Shown: positions 52,387 through 60,995, counted from the stretch's first letter. The stretch is DNA of 64,000 nucleotides from Microbacterium sp. No. 7 (GCF_001314225.1 NZ_CP012697.1:3100001-3164000); one strand, 5' to 3'. The notes: generated by a model from the sequence alone, not told the origin. Numbers and translations are program-made.

Positions 52387-53299
52387 AGCGCACCGCCGGA
52401 TCCACGATGGCGTAGAGCACGTCTACGAACATATTCATGAGGAGGTAGAGCGCGACGCCGATCATGACGGTGGCCATCACGACCGGGATGTCGCGCGCCA
52501 GCACCGAGGTGACGGCGAGCTGGCCCAGCCCGGGCCACGCGAACACCGACTCGGCGACGACCGCGCCGCCGATGAGCACCCCGAACTGGAGCGCGATCGC
52601 GGTGATGATCGTGACGAGGCAGTTCTTGAACTGATGCGCCCACAGCACGCGACGGGCGGAGATGCCCTTGGCGGTCGCCATGATCAGGTAGTCCTTGCTG
52701 CCGGTCTCGATCATGGCGGAGCGTGTGAAGCGGAAGATGACCGCCGTGGGAAGGGCCGCGAGGGTGAGGATCGGCAGGATCACCGCCCACCAGCTCTGGA
52801 AGCCGGAGGACGGCAGCCAGTTCAGCTTGGTCGAGAAGACGAAGATGAGCATCGTGCCGAGCCAGAAGGTCGGAATCGCGAGGCCGACGCCCGAGACGAC
52901 GGCGAGGGCCCGATCGATCCCGGTGTTGTGGCGCCTCGCCGCGATCATGCCGAGCGGTATGGCCACGATGCAGGCGACCGTCAGCGCGCCGGCCGCAAGG
53001 ATGAACGTCGCCGGGAGCCTCGAGAGCACGAGGGCGAGGGCGGGCGTGCCGTATCGGACCGAGTAGCCGAAGTCACCCTGCACCGCGGCGACGAGGAACT
53101 TGCCGAACTGGACGTACAGCGGTTGGTCGAGGCCGAAGGTCTCCCGGACCTGGGCGACCATCTCCGGGGAGTTCTCGCCCGGCGGCAGGAGCATCAGCGC
53201 CGGGTCCCCCGCCGAGAAGATGAGCAGGAAGGTGACCAGCGCGATGAGGAACAGGGTCAGCAGTCCATAGCTCAGACGACGCAGAACGTACTTCATCAT
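52376..53299 (-). CDS. Oligopeptide/dipeptide ABC transporter permease (OppB type)
   Basis: 307-residue permease with six membrane segments. MKYVLRRLSYGLLTLFLIALVTFLLI and GDFGYSVRYGTPALALVLSRLPATFILA are typical of OppB/DppB. The EAA loop is ATAKGISARRVLWAHQFKNCLVTII, and SVFAWPGLGQLAVTSVLARDIPVVMA the C-terminal hallmark. Two adjacent ATG codons (53299, 53296) follow GGAGGG. First permease after the binding-protein gene. Confidence 0.94.
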   Translation of the reverse strand: MMKYVLRRLSYGLLTLFLIALVTFLLIFSAGDPALMLLPPGENSPEMVAQVRETFGLDQPLYVQFGKFLVAAVQGDFGYSVRYGTPALALVLSRLPATFILAAGALTVACIVAIPLGMIAARRHNTGIDRALAVVSGVGLAIPTFWLGTMLIFVFSTKLNWLPSSGFQSWWAVILPILTLAALPTAVIFRFTRSAMIETGSKDYLIMATAKGISARRVLWAHQFKNCLVTIITAIALQFGVLIGGAVVAESVFAWPGLGQLAVTSVLARDIPVVMATVMIGVALYLLMNMFVDVLYAIVDPAVRFDN

Positions 53300-53344
53300 C
53301 GCCGGCCACCCTCCTTTCTTGTGTGATTTCTTCTCTGACCCGGG

Positions 53345-54916
53345 TCAGTGCTTCTCGACCTGGTCGTAGCGCTGCAGCAGGTACGGGCTCGGGCTGAAGC
53401 CGGAGACGTCGTTGCCGACCGCTGCGATGTTGGGAAGGCTCAGCACCGACATCTCGAGACTGTTCCCGACCACGTGCTCGTTGATCTGACACACGATGGC
53501 GTTGCGCTTGTCGACGTCGAACTCGGCCTGCTGCGCCTCGATCAGCGTCTGCAGCCCGGGATCGACCATCTCCTTGCTGGCACGGTTGATGTCGCTGTTG
53601 CGGAGCATCTGACCGGCTCCGCCGGAGGTGTTGGCGATGCCCCAGAAGCGCATGCCCATCAGCCCGCCGTTGGCGTAGAGATTGGCGTCGGTGGCCTTCT
53701 CGTTGCGAATCAGATTCACGTTGAATCCGGATTCCGCCATCATGTCGGCGATCGCAGGCTCGACCTGGTCCGCGATCGAGTAGCTCGGCGACGATCCGTT
53801 CAGATCGATGTCGAAGCCGTCCGGGTAGCCGGCCTCTGCGAGCAGCTCCTTGGCCTTCTCCGGATCGTAGGCGGGCACGTCCACCGGGCAGAAGCCCTCG
53901 GTGAACTCGTTCATCCAGCCGGTGGGGAGCCCCGCGAGGCCGTCGAACAGCGCGTCGTTCAGCGCCGCCGGGTCGATCGAGCGGATGACCGCCTCACGGA
54001 CCCTCTGATCCTGCAGGCGAGGATCGGACGCCATCATGAACTCGAGCTTGATGCGCTCGATCGACTCCGAGGAGATGATGGAGGCATCGCCGCTGGCGTC
54101 GATCCGGCCGATGTCCGAGGGGGCGACCGACATCGCGATGTCCGCCTCGCCCGAGAGCACGTCGGCGACGCGGGTCGACGCGTTCGGCACCTCGCGGAAG
54201 ATCAGCTTGTCGAGCTTCACCTCGCCGCGATGGTAGTTCGGGTTCTTCACGAGCGTGAGGGTCGAACCGGGCACCATGCTCTCGAACATGAAGGGGCCGG
54301 AGGTCACGGGCGCCTTCAGGAAGGCGTCGAGACCCAGCGACTCGAAGGCCTTCTTGGGCATGAGCACCATGCGCCCGAAGTCGCGGGGAAGCTCGGCGAC
54401 CGGCGTCGTGGTCGTGATGCGGATCGAGTGCTCGTCGATCACGGTGGTCGACTCGATGTACGTGTATGCCGGACCCCAGATCGACTTCGTCTCGGGATCC
54501 TTCATGCGATCGATGCTGAACTGCACGTCCTCGGCGAGGATGGGCGAGTCGTCGGTCCACTGCATGCCGTCCCGCAAGGTGAGGACCCAATTGAGGGGGT
54601 CCTCGTTGGTCCACTCCTCGGCGAGCACGTTCTCGAGCTCGCCCTGGTCGTTCGTGAGCGTGATGGGGTCGTACATCGCGTACACGTTCTGCCACTGATC
54701 GGTCGAGGTGAGCGCGTACGGGTCGACGTTGGGCATCATGACGATCTGATCGACCGTGAGCACGCCCGGCGCCGTCGACGCCCCCGATGACTCGGCGCCG
54801 GGAGCATCGGTGGCTCCGCTGACACCGCTCGGGCCCGCACACGAGGTGAGGAGCGCCGCGAGGCCGAGCGCCGAGACGGCGAGCAGGGCCTTCTTTCTGA
54901 ACATGGACCGCATCAT
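53345..54916 (-). CDS. ABC transporter substrate-binding lipoprotein, family 5 (SBP_bac_5)
   Basis: 523-residue solute-binding protein of the dipeptide/oligopeptide/nickel group. The signal is MFRKKALLAVSALGLAALLTSCAGPSG (lipobox LLTSC); the mature domain has LAEEWTNEDPLNWVLTLRDGMQWTDDSPILAEDVQFSIDRM and KNPNYHRGEVKLDKLIFREV, typical of the family. The start is one of three close ATG codons (54916, 54913, 54904). It begins 2 bp after the stop of the first M19-like gene, indicating one transcript with it. It captures the island's substrate outside the membrane. Confidence 0.94.
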   Translation of the reverse strand: MMRSMFRKKALLAVSALGLAALLTSCAGPSGVSGATDAPGAESSGASTAPGVLTVDQIVMMPNVDPYALTSTDQWQNVYAMYDPITLTNDQGELENVLAEEWTNEDPLNWVLTLRDGMQWTDDSPILAEDVQFSIDRMKDPETKSIWGPAYTYIESTTVIDEHSIRITTTTPVAELPRDFGRMVLMPKKAFESLGLDAFLKAPVTSGPFMFESMVPGSTLTLVKNPNYHRGEVKLDKLIFREVPNASTRVADVLSGEADIAMSVAPSDIGRIDASGDASIISSESIERIKLEFMMASDPRLQDQRVREAVIRSIDPAALNDALFDGLAGLPTGWMNEFTEGFCPVDVPAYDPEKAKELLAEAGYPDGFDIDLNGSSPSYSIADQVEPAIADMMAESGFNVNLIRNEKATDANLYANGGLMGMRFWGIANTSGGAGQMLRNSDINRASKEMVDPGLQTLIEAQQAEFDVDKRNAIVCQINEHVVGNSLEMSVLSLPNIAAVGNDVSGFSPSPYLLQRYDQVEKH

Positions 54917-54918
54917 GG

Positions 54919-56028
54919 TTAACCCACAACCTTCTCGTAGAGTGACAGGACGTTCCCACCGAGCACCGCGCGGATCGTGTCGTCGTCCAGCCCGCGCACG
55001 ACGAGCTCGCGAACGAGGTTGGGGAACTCGGTGTATGAGGTGATACCTTCCGCGTACTGGTACCAGGGGTACTGCATGAGGTGGCCGGGCCCCTCCCACT
55101 TCGAGACGCGGGCCTTCGTGGTCCCGTCGTGCTGGATGTGGAGGTACCCGTCCTCGTCGAGATGAGCGGCCTCGTAGATGAGCGGCCTGCCCTTGGGGAA
55201 GTCGGTCGCGAACCCGACGCCGGTCGGCCCCATCTTCTCGAGCGCGTATTCGATGTGCTCCCCCATGTCGGACACGGTGGGATGCGCGGAGGCGCTCAGG
55301 CTCAGCGGCGGGATGCAGATGACCCCGCCCTTCTCCCGGGCGCGCGCCATCATCTCGTCGGTGATGTTGCCCTTCGAGCCGTGCACGCCGTAGGTCGCAC
55401 AGTGCGACATCAGCACCGGCTTCGTGGAGTGGTCGATCGTCTGCAAGCGGGTGCGCTCGCCCGAGTGCGCGAGATCGATGAGGATGCCCACCCGGTTCAT
55501 CTCCTCGATCACCCGCCGGCCGAGGTTGCTCAGGCCGCCGTTCTCGGGCTCGGCGCCCCCGTCCCCCAGGAGGGTGCGGGTGTTGTAGGTGAGCTGGCTC
55601 TGCGTCACGCCCATGTCGCGGAAGAGCTCGACGTTGCCCTCGTCGTCGTCGAAGGGCCGCCCGTTCTGGAACTGGTACCAGATGCCGATGCGACCGTCCT
55701 CCTTCGCCTGGCGGATCTCGTCGGCGCTCTGCACCTTCACGAGGTCGTGAGAGTAGCGGTTGATGAGCTTGTTCCACTTCAGGATCATGTTCATGGCGCC
55801 GCGGGTGTCGTCCTCCTCGGCGACGAGGGTCAGCGCGATGGCGTTGACGTGGTTGTCCTTCAGCACGCGGATCGACTCGTCGATGATCGCCGCGTTGTTC
55901 GGGCGGACCGAACCGCAGGTGTCGAGGATGATCGCGTCCTCCTGCAGAAAGCGCGCGCGCTCCTCCTCCTCAGGAGTCGGGACACGCGAGAGGTAGTAGT
56001 CCTTCACGGACGTGACGAGTTCAACCAC
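54919..56028 (-). CDS. M19 (renal dipeptidase)-like protein with altered metal site, copy 1
   Basis: 369 residues, TIM-barrel amidohydrolase of family M19. GLSNLGRRVIEEMNRVGILIDLAHSG, VLMSHCATYGVHGSKGNITDEM and VGFATDFPKG keep His188, His209 and Asp276 of the usual set. The N-terminal HxD ligand motif is replaced by ILDTCGSVRPN (36-39), and the bridging glutamate region reads YQFQNGRPF, with Gln where Glu is expected. It could be a one-metal enzyme or bind differently. The start is GTG at 56028, matching the N-terminus of copy 2. The palindrome at 56143 lies upstream. Confidence 0.88.
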   Translation of the reverse strand: MVELVTSVKDYYLSRVPTPEEEERARFLQEDAIILDTCGSVRPNNAAIIDESIRVLKDNHVNAIALTLVAEEDDTRGAMNMILKWNKLINRYSHDLVKVQSADEIRQAKEDGRIGIWYQFQNGRPFDDDEGNVELFRDMGVTQSQLTYNTRTLLGDGGAEPENGGLSNLGRRVIEEMNRVGILIDLAHSGERTRLQTIDHSTKPVLMSHCATYGVHGSKGNITDEMMARAREKGGVICIPPLSLSASAHPTVSDMGEHIEYALEKMGPTGVGFATDFPKGRPLIYEAAHLDEDGYLHIQHDGTTKARVSKWEGPGHLMQYPWYQYAEGITSYTEFPNLVRELVVRGLDDDTIRAVLGGNVLSLYEKVVG

Positions 56029-56142
56029 GGGTCTTGTCTCACTTTCGTTTCCAGCTGCTCTGCATGCTGCCCTCGCCGAACGGCTTGCCGCCGACGAAGG
56101 CGGTTGAGATCGAGGATCGTTCTGATGCGTCGACTCTAACCT

Positions 56143-56159
56143 CATCATCGACGATGATG
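56143..56159. promoter_or_regulatory. 17-bp palindromic operator candidate (M19-like copy 1)
   Basis: CATCATCG-A-CGATGATG, a perfect palindrome 115 bp upstream of the first M19-like gene. The same half-site word CATCATCR occurs at 57514-57530 upstream of its paralogue. On the minus strand TATA precedes it (CTATAGCATCATC), so it may overlap the promoter. Confidence 0.7.
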
Positions 56160-56247
56160 CTATAGGCGAAATCAAGCTTTTACACGCCAGAAACGAGCGG
56201 CCGAGCGTCACCCCCGGACCCGGGACACCACTGTCCGGACGGCCTCG

Positions 56248-56303
56248 CTGAGTACGGCGGAGGGGGGCACGCGCAAGCGCGTGCCCCCCTCCGCCGTACT
56301 CAG
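56248..56303 (-). terminator. 27-bp-arm terminator after M19-like copy 2
   Basis: Perfect 27-bp arms (CTGAGTACGGCGGAGG... and complement) with a two-base loop, just after the stop at 56308. The longest perfect stem in the window. It separates the transcript of copy 2 from the rest of the island. Confidence 0.88.
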
Positions 56304-56307
56304 CAGA

Positions 56308-57426
56308 TCAACCGACCTGCTCGCCGTAGAACCTCAAGAAGTTCTCACCCAGCACACCGGCGACGACATCGTCGGGCACTCCCCGCACGATCAGCTCACA
56401 CGCCACGTTGACGAGCTCGCGGTAGCTTCCGATCCCCTCCGCGTACTTGTACCAAGGGAAATGCGGCACGCAGCCGGGCTTGTCCCACTTCATGCGTCGA
56501 ACCTTGTGGGTCCCGTCGTGCTGGATGTGCAGGTAGCCCGCCTCGTCGAGATAGGCCTGCTCGTAGATGAGCGGGCGCCCTTTCGGGAAGTCGCTCGCGA
56601 CAGTGACCCGCTCAGGCCCGAGCATGTCGATGAGGTACGCGAGATGCGCGCCGACGTCGGCCACGGTCGCCTCGCCGTCCGGCGTGAGGTCCAACGGATA
56701 CACGCCGCACAGGCCGCCCCGCTCGCCGACGACCCGCAACGTCTCGTCGGTGACGTTGCGGGGGATCGGACACAACGCGTTGACGTTGCAGTGCGAGAGG
56801 TACACCGGTGCCGTCGACGCGAGCGCTGCGTCCTGCTGGGTCAGTCGACTCGCGTGAGAGAGATCCACGAGCATGCCGACGCGATTCATCTCCGCGATGA
56901 CCTCACGCCCGAGCAGGCTCAGTCCGCCGTCCCTGGGCTCGAGGCAGCCATCGCCGAGGAAGTTCTTCTTGTTGTATGTGATCTGGCTCGAGGTCACCCC
57001 CATCTGCCGGAAGAGCTCGACGTTGCCCGGGTCGTCCTCGAAGGGCCGCCCGTTCTGCAGCAGGTAGTAGATCGCGATGCGCCCGTCCTCCTTGGCCTGA
57101 CGGATCTCGTCTGCGGTCTGCACGTGCACCAGATCCCTCGAATACTCGCGGATGAGCCCGTTCCATTTGAGGATCATGTTCATCGCGGCCTGCAGGCCGT
57201 CCTCCTCGGCGGCGAGCGTCATGCCCACAGCGTTCACCCCCGAGGCCTTCAGCTCGGCGATCGAGTCGTCGAGCGCGCCTCCGGGACCGGTCGGCCGCAC
57301 GGCGCCGCAGGTGTCGATGACGGTGGCGGACTGCATGATCGCCCGAGCGCGCCGACGCTCCTCCGCCGTCGGCGACCGAGAGAAGACAGCGGCATCGGAA
57401 GAGAGATCGGCAGAGATGCTGGTCAT
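56308..57426 (-). CDS. M19 (renal dipeptidase)-like protein with altered metal site, copy 2
   Basis: 372 residues, paralogue of 54919-56028. Shared stretches include AMNMILKWN, ADEIRQAKEDGRI, QNGRPF, GNVELFR and GRPLIYE. The M19 core is present (GMLVDLSHASRL with His191, PVYLSHCNVN with His212, TVASDFPKG with Asp279). As in copy 1 the first ligand motif is VIDTCGAVRPT (38-41) instead of DGHND, and the glutamate is replaced (YYLLQNGRPF). Two paralogues in one island suggest acting on two forms or diastereomers of a substrate. The ATG has AAGGG upstream. Confidence 0.88.
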   Translation of the reverse strand: MTSISADLSSDAAVFSRSPTAEERRRARAIMQSATVIDTCGAVRPTGPGGALDDSIAELKASGVNAVGMTLAAEEDGLQAAMNMILKWNGLIREYSRDLVHVQTADEIRQAKEDGRIAIYYLLQNGRPFEDDPGNVELFRQMGVTSSQITYNKKNFLGDGCLEPRDGGLSLLGREVIAEMNRVGMLVDLSHASRLTQQDAALASTAPVYLSHCNVNALCPIPRNVTDETLRVVGERGGLCGVYPLDLTPDGEATVADVGAHLAYLIDMLGPERVTVASDFPKGRPLIYEQAYLDEAGYLHIQHDGTHKVRRMKWDKPGCVPHFPWYKYAEGIGSYRELVNVACELIVRGVPDDVVAGVLGENFLRFYGEQVG

Positions 57427-57513
57427 GTGTTCGACAACCCTTCAGTATCGGCGCGTCGCCTCCCGCGGCGCGGCACGGCACGGACATACACGGCTCGCCG
57501 CGCTTCACAATAA

Positions 57514-57530
57514 CATCATCATTGATGATG
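57514..57530. promoter_or_regulatory. 17-bp palindromic operator candidate (M19-like copy 2)
   Basis: CATCATCA-T-TGATGATG, a perfect palindrome 88 bp upstream of the second M19-like gene. It matches the palindrome at 56143-56159 in both arms except the base flanking the centre on each side, where the pairing is kept. Confidence 0.7.
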
Positions 57531-57674
57531 CCTAAGGATGGGGTTCCGTTCCGCGAGATGACGTCCGTCGCGGCGAGCTGGACGCGCTCCGCTCGGACAC
57601 TCACGCTGACGACGTCGCCGACACCCCCGGCAACCGGCGCCCCGACCTCCCTCCCCCCGCCCCGCACACCTCAC

Positions 57675-58215
57675 CCCGCTGGTTGAGTAGCCGCCGCAGG
57701 CGGCGTATCGAAACCCACGTGACGGTCCGCGGGAGGGGTCTCGATACACTCGCGGCTCCGCCGCGAGCACTCGACCAGCGGGACGGGACGCCCCGGCCCG
57801 CCTACCTCACCCCGCGCCCACCCCCGCTGGTTGAGTAGCCGCCGCAGGCGGCGTATCGAAACCCGTGTAACGGTCCGCGGGAGGGGTCTCGATACACTCG
57901 CGGCTCCGCCGCGAGCACTCGACCAGCGGGACGGGACGCCCCGGCCCGCCTACCTCACCCCGCACCCACCCCCGCTGGTTGAGTAGCCGCCGCAGGCGGC
58001 GTATCGAAACCCGTGTAACGCACCGTGAGAAGGGTCTCGATACACTCGCGGCTCCGCCGCGAGCACTCGACCAGCGGGACGGGACGCACCCACACGCCCG
58101 ACCCACACTCCCGCTGGTTGAGTAGCCGCCGCAGGCGGCGTATCGAAACCCGTCTAACAGACCGTGGGAACGGTTTCGATACGCCCGCGGATTCGCCGCG
58201 AGCACTCGACCATCC
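57675..58215. repeat. Tandem array of four REP-like modules
   Basis: Four copies of CGCTGGTTGAGTAGCC start at 57677, 57825, 57973 and 58112 (steps of 148, 148 and 139 bp). Each is followed by CGCCGCAGGCGGCGTATCGA, then GGTCTCGATACACTCGCGG and CTCGACCAGCGG in the opposite sense. Each module is itself an inverted pair. The array fills the 810-bp gap between the island and the LOG-family gene; no gene is seen in it. Confidence 0.95.
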
Positions 58216-58243
58216 CCTGTCCGAGAGCCGAGGCGTGCGCGAT

Positions 58244-59302
58244 TCAGCCTGCTCTCGCGGCGCCCGGCACCGATGCGAGGCCGTTGATCGCACGGACGAG
58301 CCGGTACAGGTCGCCGACCCGGCGCTGATCCAGCCGCAGCACGAGTCGCGGAAGATCGAGGTGATCGTCGTCCTCGGTCTCGGCGCGCAGCGGGCCGGAG
58401 CGCTCGATCCTGTCACCGGCGAGGAGACCGGCGAACTCGACGTTCAGCCCTTCGATCTCCGCGTCGGTCGGATCGTTGCGCACCCGCAGCACGAGCCGGT
58501 CGCCCACCCAGCGCAGCGAGTGGTAGTTGCTCCAGAAGGCGGCGATGTGGTCGGCCGCGGCGGTCACGGAGTCGGTGACGAGCACGCGGTCGAAGTCGTG
58601 CGGCGAGACGACGCCGGAGGTCACGAGCTGCTCGTCGACGAAGCGCTTCAGAGCCGTCCAGAACGTGCCGCCGGGGGCGTCGAGCAGCACGATCGGCACG
58701 GGCTCGGCCTTGCCCGTCTGCTGCAGCGTGAGCAGCTCGAACATCTCGTCGAGCGTGCCGAACCCGCCGGGCACGCACACGAAGCCGTGCGACTCCTTCA
58801 CGAGCATGAGCTTGCGGGTGAAGAAGTACTTCATCGCCACGACGCGATCGGCTCCGGCGACGACGGCGTTCGGCTTCTCCTCGAACGGCAGCCGGATCGA
58901 GACGCCGAGCGAGCGCTCCGGGCCGGCGCCCTCGGCCGCCGCCTGCATGATGCCCGGCCCCGCGCCCGTGACGACCATCCAGCCGCGATCGGCGAGCGCG
59001 GCCGCGACGGCGGCCGCGGCGCGGTACAGCTCGTCGTCGGGCCTCGTGCGCGCCGAGCCGAACACCGTCACCTTGGGGATGCCGCGGTACGGCGCGAACA
59101 GCCGGAACGCCGCGCGCATCTCGGTGAGCGCCGCCGAGGTGATCTTCAGGTCGAGACGCTGCGTGTCGTCGAGGCCGAGCCCCACGCCCGTCGCGAGGAT
59201 GCGGGCGACGAGGTCGGCGTTCGCCCCGATGCCGGCCTCGGCGATGAGCGACCGGATCTCGTCGGTGACGTCGGAGGGGATCGAAGCAGCACTGGCGACC
59301 AT
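58244..59302 (-). CDS. LOG family protein (TIGR00730-like)
   Basis: 352-residue nucleotide-hydrolase-fold protein. VTVFGSARTRPDDELYRAA, TGAGPGIMQAAAEGA and CVPGGFGTLDEMFELLTLQQTGK are the LOG motifs (the PGGxGTxxE of cytokinin riboside 5'-monophosphate phosphoribohydrolases). It is longer than the 180-200 residue LOG enzymes, with an 80-residue N-terminal extension and a C-terminal 80 residues, a form common in actinobacteria. It probably hydrolyses a nucleotide 5'-monophosphate. GGTGGAGG precedes the ATG at 59302. Confidence 0.92.
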   Translation of the reverse strand: MVASAASIPSDVTDEIRSLIAEAGIGANADLVARILATGVGLGLDDTQRLDLKITSAALTEMRAAFRLFAPYRGIPKVTVFGSARTRPDDELYRAAAAVAAALADRGWMVVTGAGPGIMQAAAEGAGPERSLGVSIRLPFEEKPNAVVAGADRVVAMKYFFTRKLMLVKESHGFVCVPGGFGTLDEMFELLTLQQTGKAEPVPIVLLDAPGGTFWTALKRFVDEQLVTSGVVSPHDFDRVLVTDSVTAAADHIAAFWSNYHSLRWVGDRLVLRVRNDPTDAEIEGLNVEFAGLLAGDRIERSGPLRAETEDDDHLDLPRLVLRLDQRRVGDLYRLVRAINGLASVPGAARAG

Positions 59303-59383
59303 GCCTCCACCCTGCCACGCAGCCGTGAACAACCGGGGAACACCCTCTGGCGGCGCGCGGGTGCCGCCGAGCATACTGGGCCG

Positions 59384-60889
59384 ATGGAAGCTATCAGCGA
59401 CTGGATCGCGACATGGGGCGACAACCTGTGGACATGGGCCGTACTGCCCGTCGTGGTGGCGCTGGGCCTGTACTTCACGATCCGCTCGGGGGTCGTGCAG
59501 TTCCGGCTCATCCCCGAGATGTTCCGCACCCTCACCGACAAGACACCGCGCACGGAGTCGGGCGAGCCGCAGTCGGTCTCCGCCTTCCAGGCCTTCACGA
59601 TCTCGGCGGCGTCGCGCGTCGGCGTGGGGAACATCGCCGGCGTCGGCACCGCGATCGCGATCGGCGGTCCCGGCGCGGTGTTCTGGATGTGGCTCATGGC
59701 GTTCATCGGCGGCGCCTCCTCGTTCATCGAGTCGTCGCTCGCCCAGCTGTACAAGACCAGGGATGCCGACGGGTTCCGAGGCGGCCCCGCGTACTACATG
59801 CAGCGCGGTCTCGGCGCGCGCTGGATGGGCATCCTGTTCGCGATCGTGCTCATCGTCTGCTTCCCCATCGCGTTCAGCTCGCTGCAGGCCAACACGATCC
59901 AGGCGACGATCGCGGGCAGCTTCGGAGACGACGCGATGAGCTGGCTGCCCTGGCTCATCGGCGTCGCCCTCGCCGTGCTCATGGCGCTCGTCGTCTTCGG
60001 CGGCGTGCGCCGCATCGCGTCGGTCACCCAGACGCTCGTTCCGCTGATGGCGCTGACCTACCTGCTGCTCGGGCTCGTGATCGTCGTCATCCACATCGAC
60101 CGCCTGCCCGCCGTGTTCGCCGCGATCTTCACCCAGGCCTTCGGACCGAACGAGGTCGTCGGGGCGACGCTCGGCTACCTGATCCTGACCGGCGTCAAGC
60201 GCGGCATGTTCTCGAACGAGGCCGGCCTCGGCTCGGCCCCGAACGCGGGAGCCAGCGCGGCCGTGACCCACCCGGTGAAGCAGGGGCTCGTGCAGACGCT
60301 CGGCGTCTACTTCGACACGTTCCTCGTGTGCTCGATCACGGCGTTCATCGTGCTCGTCTCGGTGCCCGACCTCGCGAACGCGCAGCGCGGCATCAGCCTG
60401 ACCCAGGGCGCGGTCGTCGGCGCGCTCGGCGACTGGGCGAACATCCTGCTGAGCGTCATCATCTTCCTGCTCGCCTTCAGCTCGATCCTCGGCAACTACT
60501 ACTACGGCGAGTCGAACATCGAGTTCATCACGCCGAAGCACGGCGTGCTGCTCGGCTATCGCATCGTCGCGATCGTCGCCGTGTTCCTCGGCGCGCTCGT
60601 CTCGGCCGACGTCGTGTGGAACTTCGCCGACGGGGCGATGGGCTTCATGGCCCTCATCAACCTCATCGCCATCGCGCTCCTGTCGGGGATCGCTTTCCGG
60701 CTCCTGAAGGACTACACGCAGCAGCGCCGCGAGGGGCGGGACCCCGTCTTCACCCGCGATCGACTGCCCGACGTGAAGGGCATCGAGGTGTGGGAGGACG
60801 AGCTGACCGTCACCGGTCCGATCGATCTGTCGACGAAGCGCCGTCAGGCCGAGAAGCACCGCGACCACCTGCACGGACAGCACGGCTGA
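59384..60889 (+). CDS. Alanine/glycine:cation symporter (AGCS family)
   Basis: 501-residue sodium-coupled amino acid transporter with about 10-11 membrane segments. FTISAASRVGVGNIAGVGTAIAIGGPGAVFWMW is the AGCS signature; GVKRGMFSNEAGLGSAPNAGASA is the second. SNEAGLGSAPN and GGPAYYMQRGLG are strongly conserved in the family. The C-terminal 50 residues are cytosolic. The start is ATG at 59384. It lies 106 bp before nhaA in the same direction, which would fit re-export of sodium taken up with alanine. Confidence 0.94.
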   Translation: MEAISDWIATWGDNLWTWAVLPVVVALGLYFTIRSGVVQFRLIPEMFRTLTDKTPRTESGEPQSVSAFQAFTISAASRVGVGNIAGVGTAIAIGGPGAVFWMWLMAFIGGASSFIESSLAQLYKTRDADGFRGGPAYYMQRGLGARWMGILFAIVLIVCFPIAFSSLQANTIQATIAGSFGDDAMSWLPWLIGVALAVLMALVVFGGVRRIASVTQTLVPLMALTYLLLGLVIVVIHIDRLPAVFAAIFTQAFGPNEVVGATLGYLILTGVKRGMFSNEAGLGSAPNAGASAAVTHPVKQGLVQTLGVYFDTFLVCSITAFIVLVSVPDLANAQRGISLTQGAVVGALGDWANILLSVIIFLLAFSSILGNYYYGESNIEFITPKHGVLLGYRIVAIVAVFLGALVSADVVWNFADGAMGFMALINLIAIALLSGIAFRLLKDYTQQRREGRDPVFTRDRLPDVKGIEVWEDELTVTGPIDLSTKRRQAEKHRDHLHGQHG

Positions 60890-60939
60890 CCGGATCGCAG
60901 CGGTCGGCCGTTCGTCCCCCGACGCCTTGTAGAGTGGAC

Positions 60940-60995
60940 GAGGCGCGCCGGGAAGTCTGGTCGGCATCGGACTTCGTCGACCCCTGGAGAATGCA
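60940..60995 (+). ncRNA. Candidate structured leader of nhaA
   Basis: The leader contains GCCGGGAAGTCTGGTCGGC (60947-60965). GAAGTC there can pair with GACTTC at 60970-60975, leaving a 12-base loop, and GCCG/CGGC can form a competing stem. A TAGAGT box (60930-60935) would start the transcript just before it. A cation-responsive element is possible but unproven. Confidence 0.4.

Noticed and set aside
43159..57426. Island as prophage or integrative element
   Set aside because: No integrase, transposase, phage gene or clear flanking direct repeat is visible, so it is described only as a catabolic gene cluster.
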